Shown here: positions 1 to 6,881 of the stretch, piece by piece
How the letters are laid out: each line of letters starts with the position of its first letter
How positions within the stretch are numbered: position 1 is the stretch's first letter
Origin: JBAZBO01 sp041671425
GTDB lineage: Bacteria > Patescibacteriota > WWE3 > UBA101185 > UBA10185
Direction: 5' to 3'
Length of the DNA stretch: 13,811 nt
Assembly (NCBI GenBank): GCA_041671425.1
Contig: JBAZBO010000016.1
Coordinates: 1 to 13,811, forward strand
The notes under the pieces: model-generated
The model's database searches: none
What the model was told of the DNA's origin: nothing
The model's input: only the letters and a program-made list of their open reading frames with translations
Made by a program: the position numbers and the translations under genes

Positions 1-685
1 ATACTTCCTCACTTTCTTCAAAGAGAGTTGCGCCTAAAGAATAGGACTGCCCCAAAAAGGCCACTCTCTCCCTCAGCGTAAGCCTCTTTAAATCCTCCAA
101 AGACTTCCCTTCATCCACCATTTTCTTTTCCATACCCCATATGGACTTGGCCACGTGCATACCCACATCACCCTGATAGTTTGCTCTTTTCGTCTGGTAG
201 CCTGAGAACTCAAAAAGCCTGGCGAGTGACTCCCCCACAGTGTTAGTCATCAGGTGCCCGACATGAAAAACCTTGAACGGATTGGGATCTGTATACTCGA
301 TCATCACTTTTTTGTCTATTCTTTCCCCAGACCCATAGCTCACATCATCTTGGATGACCTTATTGAGTACATAAATTAACCATTCTTTAGTTATAACGAA
401 GTTTATGAATCCTGGTGCCACTGCTTTTACAGAATCGAATATTTTAACCTCTGAGCCAAATATTTCCTCGTGGATATCATTATCCAAGATCCTATAACAC
501 AAACTATTAGCAGCATCCATGGGAGACTGCCCAACACTCTGGGATATCTTGAAGGCGACATTGGTAGCATAGTCACCAAGCTCTTTGTTGTCGGGGCGCT
601 CCAGAAAGACATCCTCAACATCAAGTGCATAAACATCTTTAACCGCCTTCTTTACAATTCCTTTCAAAAAATCTGATGGTTTCAT
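1..685 (-). CDS. argS: Arginyl-tRNA synthetase, N-terminal part (runs off the left edge)
   Basis: This class I aminoacyl-tRNA synthetase charges tRNA-Arg with arginine in the cytosol. The window holds the first 228 residues and the C-terminus lies beyond position 1. The N-terminal Add1 domain, which recognises the tRNA D-loop, is visible with its typical LGDYATNVAFKIS stretch at residues 36-48. The catalytic Rossmann fold begins at about residue 127 with YTDPNP. The class I signature appears as HVGH at 141-144, and is followed by the ArgS-type NYQGDVGMHVAKSIWG block at 169-184. The KMSKS loop and the anticodon-binding domain are not in view. ATG at 685 is the start: it overlaps the TGA of the preceding gene as ATGA, and GAGG stands just upstream, so translation is probably coupled. 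It is the last visible gene of the comEA-comEC operon. The family call is safe. Confidence 0.95.
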   Translation of the reverse strand, partial: MKPSDFLKGIVKKAVKDVYALDVEDVFLERPDNKELGDYATNVAFKISQSVGQSPMDAANSLCYRILDNDIHEEIFGSEVKIFDSVKAVAPGFINFVITKEWLIYVLNKVIQDDVSYGSGERIDKKVMIEYTDPNPFKVFHVGHLMTNTVGESLARLFEFSGYQTKRANYQGDVGMHVAKSIWGMEKKMVDEGKSLEDLKRLTLRERVAFLGQSYSLGATLFEESEEV

Positions 686-1497
686 TTCCTCAAATTGTAT
701 ACTACTCTTACTGTTCCCTCAAAATCAGTCCTTCTTACCCTGCACCCCACTCCTTTCAGATTATCAAGGAACTCCTGTGAAGGTAGTCCATACTTGTTTT
801 CCCCTACTGAGATCACACAATCCTTGGGGCCAATTTCTGCATAAAAAGGCATCAACATTGCGGTGGATGATCCATGGTGCGGGATCTTTACTACCTCCAC
901 GCTAGCATCAGAAATATGTTCTTTCAGAGCAGGTACTGAAATCTTTGAAAGGGCCTCCGATTCGGCATCTCCCAGGAATAAAACTTCAAAGTCACCGGTA
1001 TCCATGAGGATAACCTTTGACAAGTTGTTAACGTTGTCACTGCAATAATCCCTATCCGGCCATAAGGCTACAAACTCTACCCCATCTATATAGAAAATCT
1101 CCCCACTATAAAGACTTCTCACACCCACATTTTGCAACTTAAGATCTTCCTGCCACGAGCTATAAAGTGTGGAATCATAAACAACAGTATTTGAGAATAC
1201 TGTATCTACGTCACAATAATCCAACACTCGATTCAAACCATAAAGATGATCTGCATGTGGGTGCGTAAGAATGATTACATCCAATTTGCAAAAGCCGGGG
1301 GGCATCTTCTCCCCCAGGTAGGTCACAACCTCATTATTACCCCCTCCATCTATAAGCACTTTTTTCCCATGCAAAGTGGTTATCAAAGCGGAATCTCCAA
1401 AACCCACATCGAGAAACTCAATGACCAGTCCCTCTTTGGGATAGGAAAGCGCTGAGAAAAAATAAGCCAGATATACAAGGATCAGGAATGTCTGCAT
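682..1497 (-). CDS. ComEC C-terminal-type metallo-beta-lactamase protein as a separate gene
   Basis: This 271-residue protein matches the metallo-beta-lactamase (MBL) domain normally fused to the C-terminus of the DNA-uptake channel ComEC, where it probably trims or handles incoming DNA. Residues 1-18 are hydrophobic and look like a signal sequence or membrane anchor, so the domain should lie outside the membrane. Metal ligands are visible: HPHADH at 79-84, GD at 176-177 and PHHGS at 206-210. The early DVGQGDS motif of ComEC MBLs reads DVGFGDS here (30-36). I place the start at ATG 1497, because AAAGGAG lies 7-8 nt upstream. A TTG at 1515 would extend the ORF but sits in front of that ribosome-binding site. 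The gene overlaps comEC by 16 nt and argS by 4 nt. It could act with the split ComEC or as an independent secreted nuclease; the first is more likely from context. Confidence 0.88.
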   Translation of the reverse strand: MQTFLILVYLAYFFSALSYPKEGLVIEFLDVGFGDSALITTLHGKKVLIDGGGNNEVVTYLGEKMPPGFCKLDVIILTHPHADHLYGLNRVLDYCDVDTVFSNTVVYDSTLYSSWQEDLKLQNVGVRSLYSGEIFYIDGVEFVALWPDRDYCSDNVNNLSKVILMDTGDFEVLFLGDAESEALSKISVPALKEHISDASVEVVKIPHHGSSTAMLMPFYAEIGPKDCVISVGENKYGLPSQEFLDNLKGVGCRVRRTDFEGTVRVVYNLRK

Positions 1498-2501
1498 GAC
1501 CTTACTCCTTTCCAAAGCGGATATATCATGACAACAGAGTAGTACACCATCATGTGTGGTGGTTTGAGCTCAAAACCCAAGGATGCCAAAGGAATTGACT
1601 CAAAGTACCGGCAGACCCGAACAAAGATGTCTATCAGAAAATAGGCGGGATACCAAAAGACAGATGGCAAATCCAACAGCATTTCTAAAATAATGAGAGC
1701 CGTTCCCAAAACTGTGGCTACCGGAACCGTCCACAGGACCAGTAGATTAACCAAAGGGCTTACAAGACTCACCCTGCCAAATTTCATGGACACCAACGGC
1801 CAAACTAGCACCACAGCTGCAAGAGTAGAGATCAAGTCATCTATTTTCTCTCCAAATAATTTCATAGAGATATCCCCAAAGGCTCCGCTAAAAAGCATCA
1901 GGCTTAGCGTGGACAAAAAACTAAGCTGAAAACTCAAACTAAACAGAAACTTGGGATCTATAAGCATCATTACCTGTGCTGAGAAAAGAAGTATCCTAAG
2001 AGCACCAAGATCCCTTCCATAATACCTGCCCCAATGCACAATACTTCCCATAAAAAGGGCTCTGACAACAGGTGGATCGAAACCCGAGAACAAGGCATAC
2101 ATAAAAACTACTACTTGTCCTATCAAAAGGTTTTTTAGTCTGTACAAAGATCCAAGCACTTTGCCTACAAATGAGAAGACCAAAGTTATGTTGAACCCGG
2201 AGACCACAACCACGTGTACTGTCCCCACATTACATAGGACATCGTAGAACTTATGCAAATCCGCAAACTCGTTTATCCCAGTAGTCATACCAAGCAGAAT
2301 CTCACCGTGAGGACTTGGCAGCTTCTTATGCACCTTGTCCGAAATCTTTCTCCTTATACCGGTAAACACATCTTGATCCTCTTCTCGAGCGGTTCTCGAA
2401 ACCTGGCAATCTTTGAAATTACAGTCACAGAAAAGGAATACTCTGAGAACTAACACAGGCACTAGAATCAGAACTGTGTAATAGTACTTGAAAAAACTCA
2501 T
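1482..2501 (-). CDS. comEC: ComEC/Rec2 channel domain protein without the MBL domain
   Basis: This is the polytopic membrane channel thought to pass one strand of transforming DNA into the cytosol. The 339 residues cover the competence domain only. The signature region runs from about 67 (EILLGMTTGI) through VGTVHVVVVSGFNI (92-105). PPVVRA follows at 143-148, and the FSLSFQLSFLSTLSLM membrane segment at 187-202. Many hydrophobic segments follow to about 330. The N-terminal OB-like domain (DUF4131) of longer ComEC proteins is reduced to a short linker with three cysteines (C25, C27, C32). The C-terminal MBL domain is encoded by the next gene, so the usual 700-residue protein is split. The start ATG overlaps the comEA stop as TGATG and has no good Shine-Dalgarno, which suggests translational coupling. 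No stop or frameshift interrupts the domain. Confidence 0.9.
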   Translation of the reverse strand: MSFFKYYYTVLILVPVLVLRVFLFCDCNFKDCQVSRTAREEDQDVFTGIRRKISDKVHKKLPSPHGEILLGMTTGINEFADLHKFYDVLCNVGTVHVVVVSGFNITLVFSFVGKVLGSLYRLKNLLIGQVVVFMYALFSGFDPPVVRALFMGSIVHWGRYYGRDLGALRILLFSAQVMMLIDPKFLFSLSFQLSFLSTLSLMLFSGAFGDISMKLFGEKIDDLISTLAAVVLVWPLVSMKFGRVSLVSPLVNLLVLWTVPVATVLGTALIILEMLLDLPSVFWYPAYFLIDIFVRVCRYFESIPLASLGFELKPPHMMVYYSVVMIYPLWKGVRSCRHS

Positions 2502-3115
2502 CAGAAATTCACAAGATCTACTATTTTTTCAGCTACACTGCTTGATAAGGACGCCTTCTCCGAAAGGTCGGAAAGGTCTTCATATGGCCTGTTCTCAATT
2601 ATCCTTTTTGCAGTCACTTCCCCAATCCCCGGAAGTTCCTCAAGTTCATCCTGGGAAGCGGTGTTCACGTTCACAAGCAGCGTGCTTGCCGCATCCTGAT
2701 TGGTAGTCGCCTTGGTATCCCCAACCTTCTGTGTGGCTACCAGAGGCACCAATTTGTAAGAAGTATATTCCTGCACCTCCCAATCGAATGGTATGTAAAT
2801 TTTTTCTGAGTCCTGAAGTTTATCCGAAAGGTTTAGATTCTTGGAGAGCCACTCTACGGAGGCATTATCAAGAGCGCCGCCACAAGCTCTCAGCAGATCT
2901 GTCACCCTTGATCCGTAAGGGAGTTTGTACACTCCTGGTGAGCTCACTGCCCCAGAAATGTCTGCAAATATATCTTGCTCCGGAGACTCCTCAAGTGCTA
3001 CTTCTGACTGCTCTCTCCTCTTTCTATCAAAGTAGATACCCACAGCCAGGCAGAGAAAAACAATAATAAAAAATACAAACAGTACTATTTTGTTTTTGGA
3101 TAATTCTATGTTCAT
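2501..3115 (-). CDS. comEA: ComEA-like DNA receptor (SLBB plus helix-hairpin-helix)
   Basis: This is a membrane-anchored DNA-binding protein that captures double-stranded DNA outside the cell and hands it to ComEC. From ATG 3115 the product is 204 residues. A single anchor helix spans about 8-28 and is followed by the basic DRKRR. An SLBB domain covers roughly 50-112 (ADISGAVSSPGVYKL, then VTDLLRACGG). A helix-hairpin-helix domain spans about 148-185 (VNVNTASQDELEELPGIGE). This order is that of Gram-positive ComEA. Starts at TTG 3145 or ATG 3136 are possible, but they put a short uncharged stretch before the anchor. ATG 3115 has a G-rich AGTGGGGGA directly upstream, which is not a clean Shine-Dalgarno, so the start is uncertain. 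The gene heads the comEA-comEC-MBL-argS operon. I could not identify a convincing promoter in 3146-3294. Confidence 0.9.
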   Translation of the reverse strand: MNIELSKNKIVLFVFFIIVFLCLAVGIYFDRKRREQSEVALEESPEQDIFADISGAVSSPGVYKLPYGSRVTDLLRACGGALDNASVEWLSKNLNLSDKLQDSEKIYIPFDWEVQEYTSYKLVPLVATQKVGDTKATTNQDAASTLLVNVNTASQDELEELPGIGEVTAKRIIENRPYEDLSDLSEKASLSSSVAEKIVDLVNF

Positions 3116-3145
3116 TCCCCCACTAAACCACAGCATCAGCACCAA

Positions 3146-3294
3146 GCAAAGATTCTGAACTCTAGTCAGGATGGAAAAATCACATAGTATTTACCGCACA
3201 ATTAACGCAATGGGTCTATTTATCCACAACGGAGTCAGACTGCCCTGGAGGCTCCCCTCAATTCCCGCATATTTGACGCAAATGTTGTGGGTAC
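3146..3294. other. Intergenic region upstream of comEA with one perfect DnaA box
   Basis: This 149-nt stretch separates the arsR terminator from comEA and must hold the comEA operon promoter, unless transcription reads through from arsR. I see no clear -35/-10 pair; TACTAT near 3186-3191 on the minus strand is only a weak candidate. A perfect DnaA box, TTATCCACA, lies at 3220-3228 on the plus strand. A 7-bp inverted pair (CCACAAC at 3223-3229, GTTGTGG at 3284-3290) flanks a GC-richer middle part. No ORF here looks real. Confidence 0.5.
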
Positions 3295-3320
3295 AAAAAA
3301 AGCTACTTATCCAGTAGCCT
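3295..3320 (-). terminator. Intrinsic terminator of arsR-type gene
   Basis: On the minus strand the arms AGGCTACT and AGTAGCTT pair around a 5-nt loop GGATA (8 bp with one G-T pair), followed by a run of seven T. It begins 24 nt after the TAA of the regulator gene. It separates the dprA-comM-arsR unit from the comEA operon. Confidence 0.85.
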
Positions 3321-3344
3321 AGATACGATAAGAAAAGAACGGGG

Positions 3345-3641
3345 TTACTCTTCTAGAGCTTTGTCAAAGATCTCCTTGAACAAAGGATTCTTCTTGAGGT
3401 CCTTTATCAAAGAGATGAATTTAGTCTCATTGATCTTGTAGAACACTTCTCTGCCCTTTTTGACATTTTTCAAAAAACCCAAGGCAGCCAAAACCCTCAG
3501 ATGATGTGAAGCGAGATTCTCTTCAACATTCAGTCTGTCGGCCACTTGGCTTACGTTCTTTTGTCCGTCAGAAAGGAAGGTCAGGATTCTGAGTCTGTTA
3601 TTGTCAGAAAAGGCTTTGGAAACCTTTTGTGTGGCAACCAT
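3345..3641 (-). CDS. ArsR-family winged-helix transcriptional regulator
   Basis: This is a small DNA-binding repressor-type protein of 98 residues from ATG 3641. A winged-helix domain of HTH_5/ArsR type fills residues 8-75: FSDNNRLRILTFLSDGQ, then the recognition helix region VEENLASHHLRVLAALGFL, then the wing KNVKKGREVFYKI. There is no cysteine at all, so the classical ELCVCDL metal site is absent and the signal it senses is unknown. Upstream, TTGACG-N17-TATATT ends 6 nt before the ATG, so the mRNA should start at or next to the start codon (leaderless). A TTG at 3656 is in frame but lies between the promoter boxes, and so should not be transcribed. The gene follows comM by 31 nt. Its targets are unknown; regulating the neighbouring competence genes is a guess from position. 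Confidence 0.85.
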   Translation of the reverse strand: MVATQKVSKAFSDNNRLRILTFLSDGQKNVSQVADRLNVEENLASHHLRVLAALGFLKNVKKGREVFYKINETKFISLIKDLKKNPLFKEIFDKALEE

Positions 3642-3647
3642 GGCTGG

Positions 3648-3676
3648 AATATACAACAGTAATTGCTATACGTCAA
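3648..3676 (-). promoter_or_regulatory. Promoter of arsR-type gene, overlapping the comM stop codon
   Basis: On the minus strand, -35 TTGACG (3676-3671), a 17-nt spacer and -10 TATATT (3653-3648). These match consensus at 5/6 and 5/6. The TGA inside the -35 box is the comM stop codon. Six bases (3647-3642) separate the -10 from ATG 3641, so the likely start point is at the A of the ATG. Confidence 0.75.
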
Positions 3677-5196
3677 TGGGAGGAGCGAAATTGAATAGCC
3701 TCTGCCATGTGATTTATACCTATTTTATCCACCCCAGAAAGATCAGATATCGTCTGCGCAATCCTTATCAGCTTGAAGTAGGACCTCGCCGAAAGGCTGT
3801 GCAGCACCACTGCTTTTTGTAGAAGCCTCTCCGCCCCATCCTCTATTTTGCAACTTTGCCTAATATGAGAGTTTTTCATCTCTGCGTTTGAATAGATCCC
3901 ACAATCTCTAAATCTATACACTTGCCTTTCCCTAGCAACCTGAACATTCTCCTTTATCACATCAGACCCCACAGGCGCTTTATCCCTAATCCTATTGGTG
4001 GACAGTTCCCCCACATCTACATTGTATACATCAGAAAAAAGGTCTATACGATCCAATATGGGCCCTGATAATTTCTTCCTGTACATAGCTATCTGATTTC
4101 TCGAGCAACTGCAAGACTTCCCAACACTTCCCAAATACCCACAAGGACATGGGTTACAGGCTGCAATCAGGATGAATCTAGAAGGAAAGGTGTAACTGCC
4201 ATAACTTCTAGATATTGTTATATTCCCATCCTCAAGGGGCTGTCTCAAAGCTTCAAGTACACCTCTAGAAAACTCAGGGAATTCGTCCATGAAAAGGACA
4301 CCCCTATGAGAAAGGCTAATTTCACCCGGATGCGGGATAGAACCTCCGCCAACCATCCCAGCATAGGATATCGTGTGATGCGGGGACCTAAAAGGCCTTT
4401 GCGTAATAATAGAATTGCCGGGATCAATCCTACCTATGGAGGAATATATCTGGGTAACCTCCAATGACTCCTTATCAGTGAGCTCGGGAAGGATCGAGCA
4501 GAATGACTTTGCCAACATTGTCTTTCCTGCACCCGGCGGTCCTGACATCAGCAGGTTATGTCCACCGGCTGCAGATATCTCCAAGGCCCTCTTCGTTTTT
4601 TCCTGGCCAAACACCTGCCCCATATCGTATTCATAGGTAATCTGCTTCTTCACTCTACTATTTATATATATGCATGGATTAATAAGATTGGAACCCCTTA
4701 AGTGGTTAACAAGCTGAGTGAGCTTTTCTACCGGATATACCTTTACCCCTGATATGGAGGCGGCTTCCTGGGCATTATCAGCTGGGACGAATAACTGATT
4801 GAACCCATTTTCTTTGGCAAACAAGGCTAGTAAGAACACCCCCTTGGTATGCCTCAACGTACCATCCAGTGATAGTTCACCAAAAAAAAGGGCATCCCCG
4901 GGGACATTTAATTCCGCTTCTCCGCACATGATCCCCACTGCAATTGGAAGATCGTAAAAGGAACCCTCCTTTGGAATATCAGCTGGTGCAAGGTTCACTG
5001 TTATCCTTTTTTCTGGGAATTTCAGCTCTGAGTTAATCAGAGCGTTCTTTACTCTTAGCTTGCTCTCATCTATAGACTTGTTTGGAAGCCCGACTATGTC
5101 AAAGTATGGCATGCCTCGAGAAGCTATATTAACCTCAACCGTTACTCCGATAGAAGTAACACCAAAGTTTGCCGCTGAGCTGATCTTAAGCAACAT
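3673..5196 (-). CDS. comM: ComM/YifB-type AAA+ ATPase (Mg-chelatase-like)
   Basis: ComM is a hexameric AAA+ helicase that promotes branch migration during natural transformation. The product is 507 residues, the usual length. The N-terminal ChlI/Lon-protease-like domain spans about 1-170 (GLPNKSIDESKLRVKNAL at 36-53). The AAA+ core has Walker A GPPGAGKT at 219-226 and Walker B GVLFMDEFPE at 299-308. The family's cysteine cluster CNPCPCGYLG is at 347-356, with CSCSR at 362-366. GPILDRIDL is at 378-386, followed by the C-terminal Mg-chelatase domain. The start is ATG 5196: AGGAGG lies 9 nt upstream, whereas earlier ATG 5229 and TTG 5232 lack a site. It overlaps the end of dprA by 11 nt and is surely co-transcribed with it. 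All catalytic motifs are intact. Confidence 0.95.
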   Translation of the reverse strand: MLLKISSAANFGVTSIGVTVEVNIASRGMPYFDIVGLPNKSIDESKLRVKNALINSELKFPEKRITVNLAPADIPKEGSFYDLPIAVGIMCGEAELNVPGDALFFGELSLDGTLRHTKGVFLLALFAKENGFNQLFVPADNAQEAASISGVKVYPVEKLTQLVNHLRGSNLINPCIYINSRVKKQITYEYDMGQVFGQEKTKRALEISAAGGHNLLMSGPPGAGKTMLAKSFCSILPELTDKESLEVTQIYSSIGRIDPGNSIITQRPFRSPHHTISYAGMVGGGSIPHPGEISLSHRGVLFMDEFPEFSRGVLEALRQPLEDGNITISRSYGSYTFPSRFILIAACNPCPCGYLGSVGKSCSCSRNQIAMYRKKLSGPILDRIDLFSDVYNVDVGELSTNRIRDKAPVGSDVIKENVQVARERQVYRFRDCGIYSNAEMKNSHIRQSCKIEDGAERLLQKAVVLHSLSARSYFKLIRIAQTISDLSGVDKIGINHMAEAIQFRSSH

Positions 5197-6055
5197 AATA
5201 CCTATCCTCCTGTTGAAAAATGCAACCATCAAGGGACATCAATGTCAGCTCTGCACTCACCCTATCAAAACTCATATCCAACTCCCTCACCAGCTCGTCA
5301 AGAGTCAGAGACTCCCTTGCCAGTATTTTTAATAAAGCCTCTCTCAAAGTCCCATTGGCTTCAATTGAGGAAAACAAAGAGCTTCTTTGAGGAACGCTTA
5401 AATCACTGCTAGAGAATTGATAAAAATCAAGAATGTCAAAGGGAGAAGTGACCATGCTGGCACCTTCCTCTATCAGCTGATATATGCCCTGCGTATTTTC
5501 GGAGAAGATGTTACCTGGAACGGCAAAAAGTTTGCGACCATATGCTTTGGCAGAAGAGGCCGTAATCAGAGAACCACTGTTTATTCCAGCTTCAACGACA
5601 AGTGTGGCTTGGGAAAGTCCAGCTACTATTCTATTCCTTCTAGGATACATCCATATCTGGGGCTTTTGGTCACCATCATATTCAGAGAGTACTAAACCAC
5701 CGCATTCAAGGATGGAATAATAAAGGTCTTTTTGATCTTCAGGGTATATGTAATCAATACCACAGGGCATGACAGCGATTGTCCTACCCCCAGATTTGAT
5801 ACACGCTAGATGGGCAAGAGAATCAACACCATACATAAAGCCAGACACTATTGTAATACCCGCCAAAGAGGGTACCAACTTGCCCACCACTTCCCTGCCA
5901 TACATACTGACTTTTCTACTACCCACAATCGAAAGGCAATTATCGAAAAGTTTGGGATCAAGATCCCCCTTATAAAATAATTCCTGCGGGGGGTCTTTAA
6001 TCTTTCTAAGCTTCTCGGGATATCCGGGATCATCTATATTTATAGATTCAGCCAT
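5186..6055 (-). CDS. dprA: DNA processing protein DprA (Smf)
   Basis: DprA binds incoming single-stranded DNA in the cytosol and loads RecA on it during transformation. The protein has 289 residues. A Rossmann-like core spans about 25-210, with IVGSRKVSMYG (43-53), SGFMYGVDSLAH (71-82), GRTIAVMPCGIDYIYP (90-105), PRRNRIVAGLS (138-148), VVEAGINSGSLITA (153-166) and FAVPGNIFS (177-185). A C-terminal winged-helix domain (DML1-like) spans about 236-289. The N-terminal SAM domain of longer DprA proteins is absent. The start ATG has no Shine-Dalgarno. A weak extended -10, TGT-TAGTTT, lies 6 nt before it, so it could be leaderless like its neighbours, but this is uncertain. The gene is divergent from the MerR-like gene across 118 nt and heads the dprA-comM unit. 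Confidence 0.95.
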   Translation of the reverse strand: MAESINIDDPGYPEKLRKIKDPPQELFYKGDLDPKLFDNCLSIVGSRKVSMYGREVVGKLVPSLAGITIVSGFMYGVDSLAHLACIKSGGRTIAVMPCGIDYIYPEDQKDLYYSILECGGLVLSEYDGDQKPQIWMYPRRNRIVAGLSQATLVVEAGINSGSLITASSAKAYGRKLFAVPGNIFSENTQGIYQLIEEGASMVTSPFDILDFYQFSSSDLSVPQRSSLFSSIEANGTLREALLKILARESLTLDELVRELDMSFDRVSAELTLMSLDGCIFQQEDRYYVA

Positions 6056-6138
6056 GGCAACAAACTAACATTCAAGGATACTTTTTGATATGGCATGTCT
6101 ACCAGTGGGAGTGGAAAAGAAGCTCTGACATCTCTAGC

Positions 6139-6166
6139 TTGTACCCCATAGGTACTGTGCTATAAT
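6139..6166 (+). promoter_or_regulatory. Extended -10 promoter of MerR-like gene with a dyad in the spacer
   Basis: A perfect extended -10, TGC-TATAAT (6158-6166), stands 7 nt before ATG 6174. The best -35 is TTGTAC at 6139-6144, with a 16-nt spacer, and is weak. Between the boxes lies the dyad GTACC-CCATA-GGTAC (6141-6155), placed where MerR-family operators usually sit. There is no Shine-Dalgarno, so the transcript should be leaderless. Confidence 0.75.
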
Positions 6167-6173
6167 CCGAAGC

Positions 6174-6824
6174 ATGGAAAACCTTATCTCAATAGAAGAC
6201 ATAATAAAGAAGGCAAAGAAAAACGGTATTGATTTTGGGAAAGGAGATCCCTACAACAGGCTCAGGTACTACACAAAGATTGGATGGCTTCCACATATGG
6301 AAAGAAAAGACGGAAAGGGTCATTATCCTGAATGGGCATTACAAAGGTTGCTGGCTATTGAAAAGCTTAAAGCAATAAATGCAAGCAATGAGGAGATCGA
6401 AAAGGAATTGAACAAGCAAAACTGGAAAAGAAGCTTTACCACTATGGCAAGTTCTCCTGAAATAAGGTCAAGGATAGTCTTATATGCCTCTTTTTTCATG
6501 CTAGCTCTGATACTCTCAAGCGAAATGGGATTTGTGAAAATAAGTAAGTCCAAGCAGGATATCACAAGCATAGCTGCCACTAGTGCTACACCAAAGCAAA
6601 TAATTGAATCTGGAACATCATTTGTACCCAAAGGCGAGAAAGTTGTCTTCGTTAAAGTAAATAACGTCGATCCCAACTACAAAATATATGTCACATTCAA
6701 TAACGATATAAATCCAGCCAGTAGGTTTTGGGTTGAGGCAGAAAATTCACTAGAAGGATTCTTCCTATACCTCGACAAACCGGTTCTGGATACCTCAGAA
6801 TTCAGTTGGTGGGTATCCGAGTAA
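6174..6824 (+). CDS. Membrane-tethered protein with MerR-like DNA-binding N-terminus
   Basis: This is a 216-residue protein in three parts. Residues 1-82 resemble a MerR-type helix-turn-helix: ISIEDIIKKAKKNG, then YNRLRYYTKIGWLP with the RYY and GWLP typical of the second element, then HYPEWALQRLLAIEKLKA. Residues about 99-121 form one membrane helix. Residues about 145-216 are an extracytoplasmic, beta-rich domain that starts GTSFVPKGEKVVFVKV and ends FSWWVSE. This ending recalls a C-terminal domain common in CPR surface proteins, from memory. The architecture suggests a one-component membrane sensor that binds DNA on the inside and meets something outside. The gene is divergent from dprA and precedes the O-antigen-ligase-like gene by 93 nt. 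The ligand is unknown. The N-terminal fold is an assignment by motif only. Confidence 0.65.
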   Translation: MENLISIEDIIKKAKKNGIDFGKGDPYNRLRYYTKIGWLPHMERKDGKGHYPEWALQRLLAIEKLKAINASNEEIEKELNKQNWKRSFTTMASSPEIRSRIVLYASFFMLALILSSEMGFVKISKSKQDITSIAATSATPKQIIESGTSFVPKGEKVVFVKVNNVDPNYKIYVTFNNDINPASRFWVEAENSLEGFFLYLDKPVLDTSEFSWWVSE

Positions 6825-6831
6825 GTATTCC

Positions 6832-6873
6832 TTGTTGGTGCAACAAATAGTGGCTACATTCCCGTCACGGGAA
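6832..6873 (+). promoter_or_regulatory. Two 15-bp perfect dyads upstream of the O-antigen-ligase-like gene
   Basis: TTGTTG-GTG-CAACAA (6832-6846) and TTCCCG-TCA-CGGGAA (6859-6873) each have 6-bp perfect arms around a 3-bp centre, with centres 27 bp apart. Neither is followed by a T-run, so they do not look like intrinsic terminators. They lie just upstream of the next promoter and could be operators or transcript hairpins. Confidence 0.45.
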
Positions 6874-6881
6874 ACTGCCTA

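Noticed and set aside
1498..1515. TTG start for the MBL gene
   Set aside because: The Shine-Dalgarno AAAGGAG lies inside this extension and points to ATG 1497.
1482..1515. Frameshift breaking a fused comEC
   Set aside because: The downstream ORF has its own ribosome site and membrane-anchor sequence, so separate genes are the better reading.
2731..3066. 111-residue plus-strand ORF
   Set aside because: It lies wholly antisense to comEA, whose SLBB and HhH domains are clear; no ribosome site and no recognisable motif.
3220..3228. Replication origin from the DnaA box
   Set aside because: Only one perfect box, no AT-rich unwinding region, and no dnaA or dnaN nearby.
3273..3278. Plus-strand TTGACG as a promoter -35
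   Set aside because: No -10 follows at 15-19 nt and there is no plus-strand gene to serve.
3642..3656. TTG start for the ArsR-type gene
   Set aside because: It falls between the -35 and the -10 of the gene's own promoter, so it would not be in the mRNA.
5197..5232. Upstream starts for comM (TTG 5232, ATG 5229)
   Set aside because: AGGAGG is positioned for ATG 5196, and the family N-terminus begins with the MLLKISSAA-like segment there.
6323..6676. 117-residue minus-strand ORF
   Set aside because: Antisense to the MerR-like gene, whose promoter, start and domain order are coherent.
6832..6873. Intrinsic terminator of the MerR-like gene
   Set aside because: Neither hairpin is followed by a T-run.
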